This document shows positions 51,525-60,898 of a DNA stretch of 64,000 nt, one piece after another. The translations under genes and the position numbers were made by a program. Position 1 is the first letter of the stretch, and each line of letters starts with the position of its first letter. The notes under the pieces were generated by a model, which worked only from the letters and a program-made list of their open reading frames with translations, made no database searches and had not been told where the DNA came from. The stretch comes from Puia sp. (lineage in GTDB: Bacteria; Bacteroidota; Bacteroidia; Chitinophagales; Chitinophagaceae): assembly GCA_031292515.1 (NCBI GenBank), contig JARLGZ010000054.1:124001-188000 (forward strand), in the 5' to 3' direction.

Positions 51525-54215
51525 TTACTTCACCGCGGATACCTTTTCCTCCACATTCCAACCCTTCACCGATACCACCGGCGCTGCCCCTTTTACATTA
51601 GCCGGATCATATTCCAGCGTAACCGTTTTCGTGCTGCCGGGAACGACCGACACATAGTTATCGCTAAAGAAGACCGGCAGGATCCTTTTTTTCGTCTGCG
51701 GATCGATCAGCGCGACGCGGTTGAAGAAGGCGACGGGGTTCCCCGCCGCATTGCTGAGGGTGACCGTGATCTTACCCTTGCCGGCCTGCTTTGCCTCTAC
51801 AGCCAGACCCGCTTTTGCCATCTGCTGCAGACCCGAATATTGTTCGTGCTCATCGGGGAGCCAGTAGAAGTTTTCGCTGATGGCTTGTTTGTCTCCATCG
51901 AGCAGACGGAGCCGTAGGAAAGCGCCTTCGGTCTTCCGGAGTGCGTTGATTTCCCGGCCGATGCCGACATATTTCCGGATCGTGGAAGGACCGATCTCCT
52001 CGTAGACCATCGTCAGCGTCTTTGCCTTCCCGGCCATATCATAGGCGGTCACCTCCAGCATCATGTTGCGGTGGAAGCGGAAGGTATTGTTGACGATTTC
52101 CACCATTTGCTCCACCGGGTCGTACATCACATGCAGGGGCTCGCTGCCGCTGTGCAGTCCGTACAGACAGGCGTTGACATCGAGATAGTAGTCGTACATC
52201 TGTCCCCGCATGGCCGTCCAGGGGTTCTGCGTCTTCCAGATGATCGAACCGGTATACCATTCCCACATATGCGAACTATAGCCTTCCATCAGCCCCCGGT
52301 ATTGATCGTAATTCACCAGCTGTGCTTTCAGGGTGAAATCCCTCAGGTCTTTTACCGGACCATAGGCATAGACGGTAGAATCATAGCCGATGTATTTGTG
52401 ATAAGTCCAGACGGAATCTTCCGTCAGCCGGCGATGATGCTGCCCCGGCGCCGGATGGTATTCCGGCGCTACGAGGTTTTCCGCGGGCAGGAAGCGTTCC
52501 AGGGTCTCATAGTCTCCCACCCCTACCGAGCCTACTTCCGAATTGAAAGGGAAGGTCCGCTCGGCCCAGAACCGGCTGATCGGTTGCACGCCGTAAGGCC
52601 CGTCTCCGTTGCCGCCGAGGAAGTTATAGGACATGCTGTCCGAATTGGAATAATCGAAAAGATAGCGGGTGCCGTCCAGTGCCGGAAGGATCGAATCCTT
52701 CATGGGAAGCAGGATATCATCCGTCGGCGTGATCTCGTTGCCGCCGCACCAGAACGCCAGGGACGGATGGTTGCGGATCATCTTCACCTGGTCCCTGACC
52801 GAGGCCAGGAACAGACCATGATCATCGGGATACTGCCGGCGTGTCCACTGGTCTTCTTTTTTCTGGGGATCCGTCCAGCGGCCGTTGCAGTCGCCGGAAT
52901 TCCAGAAATCCTGGAAGACGAGGATCCCATATTTGTCACAGGCATCGTAGAATTCGGGTCTTTCGGTCAGCGCGCCGCCCCATACCCGGATCAGGTTCAG
53001 GTTCATATCGCGGTGAAACCTCACTTCCGCGTCATAACGTTCGGGGCTGAACCGTAACAACTCGTCGGAGATGATCCAGTTGCCGCCTTTGATAAACACG
53101 GGTTGTCCGTTCACCCAGGCCTGCCGGCTCCGGGTGGTCGTATTCCAGGTGGTGGTTATCTCGCGAACGCCGAAATCCAAAGGCCGCACATCGGAATCCC
53201 AATAGGTCTTAGGCGAACTTTCGGCGTTTACCTTGTCGTTCTGTAGCGAAAAACGCAGCTTTCCATGATATAATTCCTGCCCCCCATAGCCATTGGGCCA
53301 CCAGAGCCTGGGGTTGTCGAGTTGATGATCGGGCAATTTTACTTCAAGAGTCGATTTCGGCTGAAGGGTTACGGGTATCGACACGGTCTGTCCTTCCCAT
53401 TCGTAGTTCAGATTTCCGCTGACAACCGCTGAAGTGGGATTCTCCAGCTCTGCGCTGACTTTCAGATTTGCAGGAGCCTGCACCCGTGCGTCGGGCGTCC
53501 TCACACCCGGCACCTCCGTGATCACATGCGGATTGACGATCCTGACGGGGCCGGTCTTTTCGATCGTCACCTTATCCCAGATGCCCGTATTACGATCCCT
53601 GACCGGCTGGATCCAATCCCAGCCCGCTACATATTGGTGAGAGACGCTGCGTGCGATCTCCCCATCACCACCCTGGCCGCCGTTCGGGTTGCCGACGGGA
53701 TCCGGTGGATAGACGATGACAGCCAGCCTGTTGGCGCCGTCCTTTGCGAGAAAGGCGGTGATATTATAAGTCTGTCGCAGGAACATCCCGTAATGGGTCT
53801 TTGCGTTCAATTTGTGGCCATTCAGAAAAAGCTCACAGCTGTAGTTGACACCCCGAAGGTTCAGCCATACCTGCTGATTGCCGGTTACCGTTTCTTTAAA
53901 ATCTTTGACGAACCAGTACGTATAATAATCCCTGCCTGTTTTATAGATATCCGGAATCTTTTCATTGTTCATCCCATAAAAGGGGTCCGGCACCAATTTG
54001 TTGTTCAGCAGGGTCGTCAGCACCGTACCCGGCACCGTCGCCGGCATCCACTCCCGGGTCGGATAGGAGGCAAGGGATATTTTTTCTCCGGACACCCGGA
54101 CCTTGCCGACATTGTTGCATTTCCAGCCGGAATTCAACTCATACTGCTCCTGGGCGCCGGCAAAAAAGAAAATAAAAATGGCGAGGACTACGGCAATTAG
54201 CTGTTTTCTATACAT
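51525..54215 (-). CDS. GH2 exo-beta-glucosaminidase/mannosidase-like enzyme
   Basis: 896 residues with a signal peptide (MYRKQLIAVVLAIFIFFFAG). A jelly-roll sugar-binding domain, immunoglobulin-like domain and GH2 barrel are present in order. The acid/base glutamate is in HPSLAFWCGGNEITPTDD and a probable nucleophile in FPFNSEVGSVGVGDYE. The lengthy C-terminal beta domains fit exo-beta-D-glucosaminidase and beta-mannosidase relatives. It acts on amino-sugar or mannosyl glycans in the periplasm. Neighbouring genes face the other way. Confidence 0.9.
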   Translation of the reverse strand: MYRKQLIAVVLAIFIFFFAGAQEQYELNSGWKCNNVGKVRVSGEKISLASYPTREWMPATVPGTVLTTLLNNKLVPDPFYGMNNEKIPDIYKTGRDYYTYWFVKDFKETVTGNQQVWLNLRGVNYSCELFLNGHKLNAKTHYGMFLRQTYNITAFLAKDGANRLAVIVYPPDPVGNPNGGQGGDGEIARSVSHQYVAGWDWIQPVRDRNTGIWDKVTIEKTGPVRIVNPHVITEVPGVRTPDARVQAPANLKVSAELENPTSAVVSGNLNYEWEGQTVSIPVTLQPKSTLEVKLPDHQLDNPRLWWPNGYGGQELYHGKLRFSLQNDKVNAESSPKTYWDSDVRPLDFGVREITTTWNTTTRSRQAWVNGQPVFIKGGNWIISDELLRFSPERYDAEVRFHRDMNLNLIRVWGGALTERPEFYDACDKYGILVFQDFWNSGDCNGRWTDPQKKEDQWTRRQYPDDHGLFLASVRDQVKMIRNHPSLAFWCGGNEITPTDDILLPMKDSILPALDGTRYLFDYSNSDSMSYNFLGGNGDGPYGVQPISRFWAERTFPFNSEVGSVGVGDYETLERFLPAENLVAPEYHPAPGQHHRRLTEDSVWTYHKYIGYDSTVYAYGPVKDLRDFTLKAQLVNYDQYRGLMEGYSSHMWEWYTGSIIWKTQNPWTAMRGQMYDYYLDVNACLYGLHSGSEPLHVMYDPVEQMVEIVNNTFRFHRNMMLEVTAYDMAGKAKTLTMVYEEIGPSTIRKYVGIGREINALRKTEGAFLRLRLLDGDKQAISENFYWLPDEHEQYSGLQQMAKAGLAVEAKQAGKGKITVTLSNAAGNPVAFFNRVALIDPQTKKRILPVFFSDNYVSVVPGSTKTVTLEYDPANVKGAAPVVSVKGWNVEEKVSAVK

Positions 54216-54377
54216 TTAATTACGATAATTTTCTGAAAAAGGAGAAGACAAGGCTGTAAAAATAAGGCAATACCCATCGTCAGCAAAAACTGATATGAGC
54301 CCCTGGCGGCAGGGATCGTGTCGCTGTGCCGGGTATGGGCATGACCCATTGCGCCGCTGTAATATTGCTATAAGACG

Positions 54378-55001
54378 TTATAGTTTAGCAGAGAAGTGCT
54401 GTACGATGCGTGCGATCTCGGCAAGGGGTTTCTGCAGGGTTCCCGCGATCTGCTCGAAGGTCCGGCCCTGGCACAAAAGAAGGAGCACCTCCCGTTGCGC
54501 ATTGCCGACGGAGATCAACAGGTCGTCCTGTCGCTGGATGAAGGCGGGATTCATCCCGTATTTAAAGTAAACGGTGTGAAAAATGCCGGAGATATAGGAT
54601 TCGCCTCCTGCCAGTTTGCGATAAGCGGTACGGAGTTCCTCAACGGGTTCGTATTTGTGAACGTATGCATCCACCCCCGCGGGCTTCATCTTTTCTATGA
54701 TGCTGGGGTCATAGCTTTCCGCAAACAGCAGGATCCGGGTGTCGGGGAATTTCTCCCTGAGATCGGTGACAGGCTGAAGGATATCCATGGCGAGCCCGTC
54801 ATTAGGCGGAGCGGCTATGACCAGGTCGAAACGATGGTCGTGATAAGCAGGGGAAGACAGGACGGTAAAGAGATTTTCGGCGGATTCAACGGTCACTTCC
54901 GGGTTGATCGCCCGGAAAGCCTCCTGCAGGCCGAGACCAATCACCGGCATTTCATCGATTACCAACACCTTATTGAGAAGGCGGTTTGTCGGTTTTGTCA
55001 C
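54378..55001 (-). CDS. NarL-like response regulator lacking the phospho-Asp
   Basis: 207 residues. The receiver fold is visible: KVLVIDEMPVIGLGLQEAF with the acidic pocket, FDLVIAAPPNDGLAMDIL where the phosphorylated Asp should stand, and VDAYVHKYEPVEELRTAY with the lysine. Position 64 is Ala instead of Asp, so normal phosphorylation is not possible. The LuxR-type helix-turn-helix at the end (REVLLLLCQGRTFEQIAGTL) is degenerate but recognisable. No kinase lies nearby; it is an orphan. Confidence 0.82.
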   Translation of the reverse strand: MTKPTNRLLNKVLVIDEMPVIGLGLQEAFRAINPEVTVESAENLFTVLSSPAYHDHRFDLVIAAPPNDGLAMDILQPVTDLREKFPDTRILLFAESYDPSIIEKMKPAGVDAYVHKYEPVEELRTAYRKLAGGESYISGIFHTVYFKYGMNPAFIQRQDDLLISVGNAQREVLLLLCQGRTFEQIAGTLQKPLAEIARIVQHFSAKL

Positions 55002-55191
55002 AAGGTATGGTTTGGGGCAAGTAACGTCATAATTAGAAATACACGGTATCTGGTCAGGGTTTGCACCTTACGCTAGGTGTTTATCTTAGGTTTTTGTAAA
55101 TATATAACTTATTTGCGCAAATCATCGGGCTGCTGTTTTCTCGGCCTACTTGTCGATATTTGCGTCTCATTTACCTTTTATCAGTCTAACT

Positions 55192-56247
55192 ATGCGTATT
55201 GCTATCAATGGAATGGGACGTATCGGCCGCCTTCTTTGCAGACGGCTGATCGGCCTCGAAGGAATAGAATTGGTTGCCGTCAATGATCTGATGGATCGGG
55301 ACAACCTGGCCTACCTGCTCAGACACGATTCGATCTACGGAACCCTGGAGACACCCCTGGTCTACCGCAATGGGACAATGACGGTGGGCGCCCGCAACCC
55401 GGCCCCGGCCGCCGGCAACGAGACGGCTCCCGGGATGAAAGGCACAAAGGGGACCCTTGCCGTTTTTCAGCAGGAAGATCCGCTACAGTTACCCTGGAAA
55501 GAACTGGGTGTAGACGTCGTATTGGAATGCACCGGAAAGTTCAGCAGCAAAGAGGGTGCGGGCCTGCATCTCAGGGCCGGGGCAAAAAAAGTCTTGCTCT
55601 CCACCACGGGCTCGGAGGATATCCCCCTTCTTATCTATGGGTTTAACCAGCACTTGCTGACGCCGGAGACGGATATCATCTCTCCGGGTGGCTGTATGAC
55701 CAATTGTGCCACACATATACTCTATATCCTCCAGTCGATCGGCATCGATTCAGCCCATCTCAATATCCTGCACTCCTATACCTCCCGGCAGGAGCTGGTG
55801 GATGCGCCACATAAGCAGTTCCGGCGCGGCCGGGCGGCCGCCGAGTCCATTATTCCTGTCGAGATAGACCTGCCACAGTCCCTGGAAAGACTGTTCCCGC
55901 TCCTGAAAGACAGGATCGCAGCCGTGTCTACACGGGTTCCGGTGGCCAACGGGGCGTTGGCCGACTTTACGGTCCTGCTGAAGTCTCCGGCGAGCGCCGA
56001 AGCGATCAATTCACTTTTCAGGACCTCTTCTTTGAATGACTACCGGGGGATACTGGCGTGCAGCGACGATCCGCTCGTGTCTTTGGATATAAAGGGCGAC
56101 ACCCACTCGTGTATCATCGATACCGCGCTCACCTCCTCCATCGGGGACCATGTGAAAATCATGGTCTGGTTCGATAACGAATTCGGATATACCAGCCGGA
56201 TCCTCGATTGGCTCTATTACTGGAAGAAGCTATTGGCATTGCCGTGA
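55192..56247 (+). CDS. divergent glyceraldehyde-3-phosphate dehydrogenase
   Basis: 351 residues from ATG 55192 (MRIAINGMGRIGRLLCRRL). The NAD-binding GMGRIGR, the HDSIYG motif and the end VWFDNEFGYTSR are normal. The catalytic motif reads ISPGGCMTNCATH instead of the usual SNASCTTNC; Cys168 and the following Asn-Cys are kept and His194 is in HSYTSRQELVD. A 25-residue Gly/Ala/Pro/Lys insert sits at about 64-88. It is probably a second GAPDH-type enzyme with altered substrate or role; erythrose-4-phosphate dehydrogenase is an alternative. Confidence 0.88.
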   Translation: MRIAINGMGRIGRLLCRRLIGLEGIELVAVNDLMDRDNLAYLLRHDSIYGTLETPLVYRNGTMTVGARNPAPAAGNETAPGMKGTKGTLAVFQQEDPLQLPWKELGVDVVLECTGKFSSKEGAGLHLRAGAKKVLLSTTGSEDIPLLIYGFNQHLLTPETDIISPGGCMTNCATHILYILQSIGIDSAHLNILHSYTSRQELVDAPHKQFRRGRAAAESIIPVEIDLPQSLERLFPLLKDRIAAVSTRVPVANGALADFTVLLKSPASAEAINSLFRTSSLNDYRGILACSDDPLVSLDIKGDTHSCIIDTALTSSIGDHVKIMVWFDNEFGYTSRILDWLYYWKKLLALP

Positions 56248-56326
56248 GAGATGCATGCGCGGTATTCCGGATCTGGAAAAGAATAAGTAAATTGGATGGT
56301 TGGAATTAGCCATTAAACCTATAAAT

Positions 56327-56926
56327 ATGAAAGAGACATTTTTCTCCATCTTCTTTTCATGCGCCTTTTCAGTGGCCTTCGCCCAATTTGACTGGGGTAT
56401 CAAGGCCGGGGCCAACGCGTCGGGGGTCAGGCTGCAGGACGTTCGGATCGCTTATAATGTCTTGCCCGGATATAACCTGGGTCTGTTTGCCGAAAAGAAT
56501 ATGACGCGGCGGCTGGGTATTCTGACGGAGCTGAATTTCTCCACCCAGGGAACTTCGTTGTCCGACGGTCGTCATTTCCACCTGAATTACTTTTCCATTC
56601 CGGTACTGGCCACCTACACCATCGATAAACACTGGCAGGCCCTTTTCGGACCCGAGGTCGGTTACCTGGCAAAAGCCTATCTGTATACACCGGGCTACAA
56701 GGACCAGGACTACAAGTATTATTTTCATAGTTATGAGTGGGGCCTTGCCGGCGGAATACGCTACCGGTTCGCGAATCGTTGGGGATTCGATCTCCGGTAT
56801 CTTTTCGGGATCAACGAGATCCAACGACCGCCTTATAGTCAGTATGCAGGGGATGTTATCGTTCTTCCCCCCTATAATCCCAGGAACACTGTGTTGCAGG
56901 GAGATGTTTTTTTTACGATCCGGTGA
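56327..56926 (+). CDS. outer-membrane beta-barrel protein (porin-like)
   Basis: 199 residues from ATG 56327 with a signal peptide (MKETFFSIFFSCAFSVAFAQ). The mature part has alternating strands (WGIKAGANASGVRLQD, LGLFAEKNMTRRLGI, YFSIPVLATYTIDKHW, WGLAGGIRYRFANRWG) and ends in a Phe-x-Ile-Arg strand. This is the small eight-stranded barrel type widespread in Bacteroidota. Exact role unknown. It sits 41 bases upstream of the GH92 gene start. Confidence 0.87.
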   Translation: MKETFFSIFFSCAFSVAFAQFDWGIKAGANASGVRLQDVRIAYNVLPGYNLGLFAEKNMTRRLGILTELNFSTQGTSLSDGRHFHLNYFSIPVLATYTIDKHWQALFGPEVGYLAKAYLYTPGYKDQDYKYYFHSYEWGLAGGIRYRFANRWGFDLRYLFGINEIQRPPYSQYAGDVIVLPPYNPRNTVLQGDVFFTIR

Positions 56927-56954
56927 TCCGCTGAAAGGAAATGGGCAGGACTGC

Positions 56955-56962
56955 TTATTTTT
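56955..56962 (+). promoter_or_regulatory. TATTTTTG -7 element of the GH92 gene
   Basis: It ends 5 bases before ATG 56968, which favours that start over 56941. Confidence 0.55.
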
Positions 56963-56967
56963 GCGGC

Positions 56968-59235
56968 ATGAGCAACCCTCTTCAACGGAAATTCTCTGTC
57001 AGAGCCTCCCGCATGCGCCGGATGCCGCTAATGGGATTTTTATTCGCGGCGGCAACCATGAACCTATCCGCGCAATCCCCCGTCTCTTATGTAGATCCTT
57101 ATATCGGCAGCGGCGGACACGGGCACGTGTTCCTGGGGGCCAGCGTCCCTTATGGCGCGGTCCAGGTGGGGCCGACAAATATCGTAAAGGGATGGGACTG
57201 GTGTTCGGGCTATCATTACTCGGACAGCGTGCTCACCGGCTTCTCCCAGATGCATCTGAGCGGTACGGGTATCGGCGATCTGGGCGATGTGCTGATCATG
57301 CCCTATACGGGCGCGATCCGGACAACACGCGGTACCCAGGAAGATCCGGTCTCCGGCTATGGCTCTCATTATACCCACCGTCATGAATCGGTACGCCCGG
57401 GTTATTATTCCGTGCAACTGGAGGATTATGGTATCCGTGCCGAACTGACGGCAAGCGAGCGGGTCGGTTTTCATAAATATACGTTCCCGAAGCGGGGGCC
57501 GTCTCATATTATCATCGATCTGCAGGAAGGCATCGGCTGGGACCGGCCCGTAGAAACCTATATCCGGCTCAAAGACGAATATACGATCGAAGGATACCGG
57601 TTTTCGACGGGATGGGCTAAGGACCAGCAGACCTGGTTTGCCATCCGCAGCTCGGTACCGATCAGGGAATGGCAGTTGTTCGACAGCACGGCGAAAATGC
57701 CCGGCAGGGAGTTGAAGGGCGTGAGGGTGAAGGGCGTCATCTCGTTCGCGAAGTCGCCGGGTGTCGTACTCCTGAAAGTGGGCATTTCCCCGGTAAGCAG
57801 CGAGAAGGCGTTGGCCAACATAGAAGCCGAAATACCAGGTTGGGATTTTGCGGGAACGGCCGGGATGGCTACGGCGAAGTGGGATAAGGAGTTGTCACGC
57901 GTGACGATCACCACCCACGATGCAGCCGCCCGTCGGATCTTTTATACTTCCCTCTACCATACCATGATCGACCCGGCTCTTTTCAACGACCATGACGGCG
58001 CCTACCGGGGAACGGATAAGAAGGTATACGAACACCCCGGCTTCGAGAACTATTCCGTTTTCTCGCTCTGGGATATCTACCGGTCATGCGCACCCTTGAG
58101 CACACTGGTGCATCCGGACAGGGTCGACGACTTCGTAAATTCCATGCTGGCGATCTACCGGCAACAGGGTAAGCTGCCTATCTGGCCGCTGGTAGGCAAC
58201 GAGACCGACTGTATGGTCGGTTACAGCGGTGTCCCGGTGATCGCGGACGCTTTTTTGAAAGGTTACAAAGGCTTCGATGCGCACCTCGCCTATGAGGCTG
58301 TAAAAGCCAGTTCGATGCGCGACGACCTGGGGCTGAAATATGTGAAGGAGCGGGGCTATATACCTTCGGACAAAGAGGTGGAATCCGTCTCAAAGGCACT
58401 GGAGTACGCCGTGGACGATGCCAGTATCGCGGCGATGGCCCTCAAAATGGGAGAACAGAAGGACTACGAATATTATCATCGGCGTGCCGGGTATTATAGA
58501 AATTATTTCGACAGCAGCATCGGGTTCCTTCGTCCCCGGATGAGCGATGGCAGTTGGGTCACCCCCTATAACCCTCTTTGGGCCAACCGGGATTTCACCG
58601 AAGGCAATGGCTGGCAGTATACCTGGCTGGTGCCCCAGGATGTCGAAGGACTGATCAAACTGATGGGCGGCGACGACGCGTTTACCGCCAAACTGGATAG
58701 CCTCTTCACCGCCAGCGGAAGCATGGGTGAGAATGTGGCGCCCGATATTTCCGGGTTGATCGGCATGTATGCGCATGGAGACGAGCCCAGCCATCATGTG
58801 ACCTATATGTATGCATTTGCCGGCCGCCCCTGGAAAACGGCCGAGAAGGTCAGGCAGGTCATGAGAGACTTCTATTCCGATCAACCGGATGGCCTGTCGG
58901 GCAACGAGGACTGCGGAGCCATGTCTTCCTGGTATGTGATGTCGTCCCTGGGCTTTTACCCGGAGAACCCTTCCAATGGCGTATACGTATTGGGAAGCCC
59001 CCTGTTCGACAAAGCCGTTATCCATTTACCGGGCAACAAGGACTTTACCATAGACGTGGCGAACAACAGCGCGAAGAATATCTATATCCAGTCCATCGTA
59101 CTGAACGGCGTAAAATCCAACAGGAGCTACCTCCTGCATAGCGAAATCATAAAAGGAGGCACGCTGACGATCCTCATGGGACCAACGCCTTCTCCCGATT
59201 TTGGAACCCGTCCCGAAGACAGGCCAAAATCCTGA
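56968..59235 (+). CDS. GH92 family alpha-mannosidase-like enzyme
   Basis: About 755 residues from ATG 56968. A signal peptide (LMGFLFAAATMNLSAQ) is followed by the GH92 opening VSYVDPYIGSGGHGHVFLGA, then QMHLSGTGIGDLGDVLIMP. The (alpha/alpha)6 domain has SVFSLWDIYRSCAPL, LPIWPLVGNETDCMVGYSG and GNEDCGAMSSWYVMSSLGF (catalytic and calcium residues). GH92 enzymes are calcium-dependent exo-alpha-mannosidases acting on N-glycans or fungal mannans. The length matches the family. Confidence 0.93.
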   Translation: MSNPLQRKFSVRASRMRRMPLMGFLFAAATMNLSAQSPVSYVDPYIGSGGHGHVFLGASVPYGAVQVGPTNIVKGWDWCSGYHYSDSVLTGFSQMHLSGTGIGDLGDVLIMPYTGAIRTTRGTQEDPVSGYGSHYTHRHESVRPGYYSVQLEDYGIRAELTASERVGFHKYTFPKRGPSHIIIDLQEGIGWDRPVETYIRLKDEYTIEGYRFSTGWAKDQQTWFAIRSSVPIREWQLFDSTAKMPGRELKGVRVKGVISFAKSPGVVLLKVGISPVSSEKALANIEAEIPGWDFAGTAGMATAKWDKELSRVTITTHDAAARRIFYTSLYHTMIDPALFNDHDGAYRGTDKKVYEHPGFENYSVFSLWDIYRSCAPLSTLVHPDRVDDFVNSMLAIYRQQGKLPIWPLVGNETDCMVGYSGVPVIADAFLKGYKGFDAHLAYEAVKASSMRDDLGLKYVKERGYIPSDKEVESVSKALEYAVDDASIAAMALKMGEQKDYEYYHRRAGYYRNYFDSSIGFLRPRMSDGSWVTPYNPLWANRDFTEGNGWQYTWLVPQDVEGLIKLMGGDDAFTAKLDSLFTASGSMGENVAPDISGLIGMYAHGDEPSHHVTYMYAFAGRPWKTAEKVRQVMRDFYSDQPDGLSGNEDCGAMSSWYVMSSLGFYPENPSNGVYVLGSPLFDKAVIHLPGNKDFTIDVANNSAKNIYIQSIVLNGVKSNRSYLLHSEIIKGGTLTILMGPTPSPDFGTRPEDRPKS

Positions 59236-59376
59236 TGGACGGTCCGGAAAATCAAAAAAGCCAAAAAATGATGTAAGAAAGGCATAAAATCCATTACAAA
59301 AGGTAGGGTGGGGGTACTATTAATATGATAAATTGTGTCATCATCATTCATACATCCCTTACCATAACTTTTGCTT

Positions 59377-60582
59377 ATGATACAGCTTCCAAAGCGCCTT
59401 GCGTCTATCGATATCTTCCGGGCGCTGACCATGTTTCTCATGATCTTCGTGAACGATCTCGGAACCCTGAGGGGCATCCCGGGATGGCTTGAGCATACAA
59501 AGGCGGCCGAAGACGGCATGGGGCTGGCGGATTCCGTGTTTCCCGCATTCCTTTTTATCGTCGGCCTTTCCATTCCCTTTGCCATCAGGGGGCGCCAGGC
59601 AAAAGGCGCTTCCCGGAACAGCACGCTGATACATATCCTGCTCCGTTCCTTTGCCCTGCTGGTCATGGGCGTCTATCATGTCAATATGGAGAGTTATAGC
59701 AGGACGGCGGCCTTGCTGCCCCGCCCTTTCTGGGAGCTCCTGATCACCCTGGCTTTTTTCCTGGTATGGATGGACTACCCGGCCGAGATGGCCAAAAGGA
59801 AGAAGCAGACCCTGCAGGCGATCGGCGTGGTGGTCCTGGCGATTATGGCGGTGATCTTTAAAGGAGGGGCGCCGGGGAAAGAACACTGGATGTCGACCAG
59901 TTGGTACGGTATCCTGGGGCTGATCGGATGGGCCTACCTGATATGCGCCCTCATCTACCTGTTCTCAAAAGACCGGCTATCGATATTAGTGGGATCGCTG
60001 ATCTTTTTCGAACTCCTGAATATAGCTTCCAAAGCCCATCTCATCGGTTTTCTGGATCCCATCCGGGAATATCTCTGGATCAACAGCGACGGCGCCTTGC
60101 CTTCGCTTACGATGGGCGGGGTAGTCGTATCGGTTATCTACCGGCAACTGGTGGAGAAGCAAAAATACGCGCAGTGCTGGGCCATCCTGATCGGGTTGGC
60201 GATTGCGATGTTCGCCTGGGGATTTGTACTCCGTCCCTACTGGGGCATTTCCAAGATCAGGGCTACCCCTTCCTGGGTCATGATCTGCACGGGCATCAGC
60301 ATCGTCGTCTTTTTGCTGCTGATCTGGCTGGTGGACATAAAGGGGAAAGGCAACTGGTTTTCCATCATAAAACCCGCAGGCACGAGTACGCTTACCTGTT
60401 ATCTCCTGCCGTATATCCACTATTCCATCCTGGGCATGTTTACGCTTATGCACGTGAACCCGGGCCTGCCGCTTGCGGTGCGTACGGGAGGGATCGGGAT
60501 CGTCAAGTCCCTGCTCTACGCGCTCGCGATCATCATGATCACGGGCTTGTTGGAGAAAAAGAAAATACGGTTGAAGATATAG
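59377..60582 (+). CDS. DUF5009/HGSNAT-like membrane protein
   Basis: 401 residues from ATG 59377, with about eleven helices. The start RLASIDIFRALTMFLMIFVN resembles the HGSNAT/DUF5009 group, and it continues with FPAFLFIVGLSIPFAIRGR and a later helix, LTCYLLPYIHYSILGM. It probably acetylates a sugar across the membrane, pairing in function with the glycan hydrolases around it. It is downstream of GH92 (about 140 bases) and convergent with the HigB-like gene. Confidence 0.86.
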   Translation: MIQLPKRLASIDIFRALTMFLMIFVNDLGTLRGIPGWLEHTKAAEDGMGLADSVFPAFLFIVGLSIPFAIRGRQAKGASRNSTLIHILLRSFALLVMGVYHVNMESYSRTAALLPRPFWELLITLAFFLVWMDYPAEMAKRKKQTLQAIGVVVLAIMAVIFKGGAPGKEHWMSTSWYGILGLIGWAYLICALIYLFSKDRLSILVGSLIFFELLNIASKAHLIGFLDPIREYLWINSDGALPSLTMGGVVVSVIYRQLVEKQKYAQCWAILIGLAIAMFAWGFVLRPYWGISKIRATPSWVMICTGISIVVFLLLIWLVDIKGKGNWFSIIKPAGTSTLTCYLLPYIHYSILGMFTLMHVNPGLPLAVRTGGIGIVKSLLYALAIIMITGLLEKKKIRLKI

Positions 60583-60593
60583 TTTATTGCCCG

Positions 60594-60863
60594 TTATTTT
60601 CCCAGGATAGAAGCATATTGTTTTTTCTGCTTACTCAATTTGGTGTACTCTGCATGACTCCCTATCCAACAAACGAATAAGTGAACTTGCTTTTCTCCAA
60701 ACACATAATGGCAGATCATTCGGTAATTATTTCCTCCAATATTGAAGACAACTCTTTCATGACTGTTCCCTGGTAAATCTGGAGCTCCGAACGTTTTTAA
60801 AATGTCTTCCGGATAATTCCAGTCTGCATGTTTTAAGACTGACAGAGAGAGAAATCTATTCAC
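60594..60863 (-). CDS. HigB-like toxin, orphan and probably N-truncated
   Basis: 89 residues from ATG 60863. The HigB core is present: ADWNYPEDILKTFGAPDL, ERVVFNIGGNNYRMIC, VHLFVCWIGSHAEYTKL. HigB toxins cleave mRNA on the ribosome. About 15-20 N-terminal residues of the family are missing; the frame runs further up to a stop near 60910, with only non-ATG starts. No HigA antitoxin follows: the next 11 bases lead to the convergent DUF5009 gene. It is likely inactive or a relic. Confidence 0.75.
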   Translation of the reverse strand: MNRFLSLSVLKHADWNYPEDILKTFGAPDLPGNSHERVVFNIGGNNYRMICHYVFGEKQVHLFVCWIGSHAEYTKLSKQKKQYASILGK

Positions 60864-60898
60864 TCTATAATATCTCTCCAGGGAAGAAACTTGCCGAA

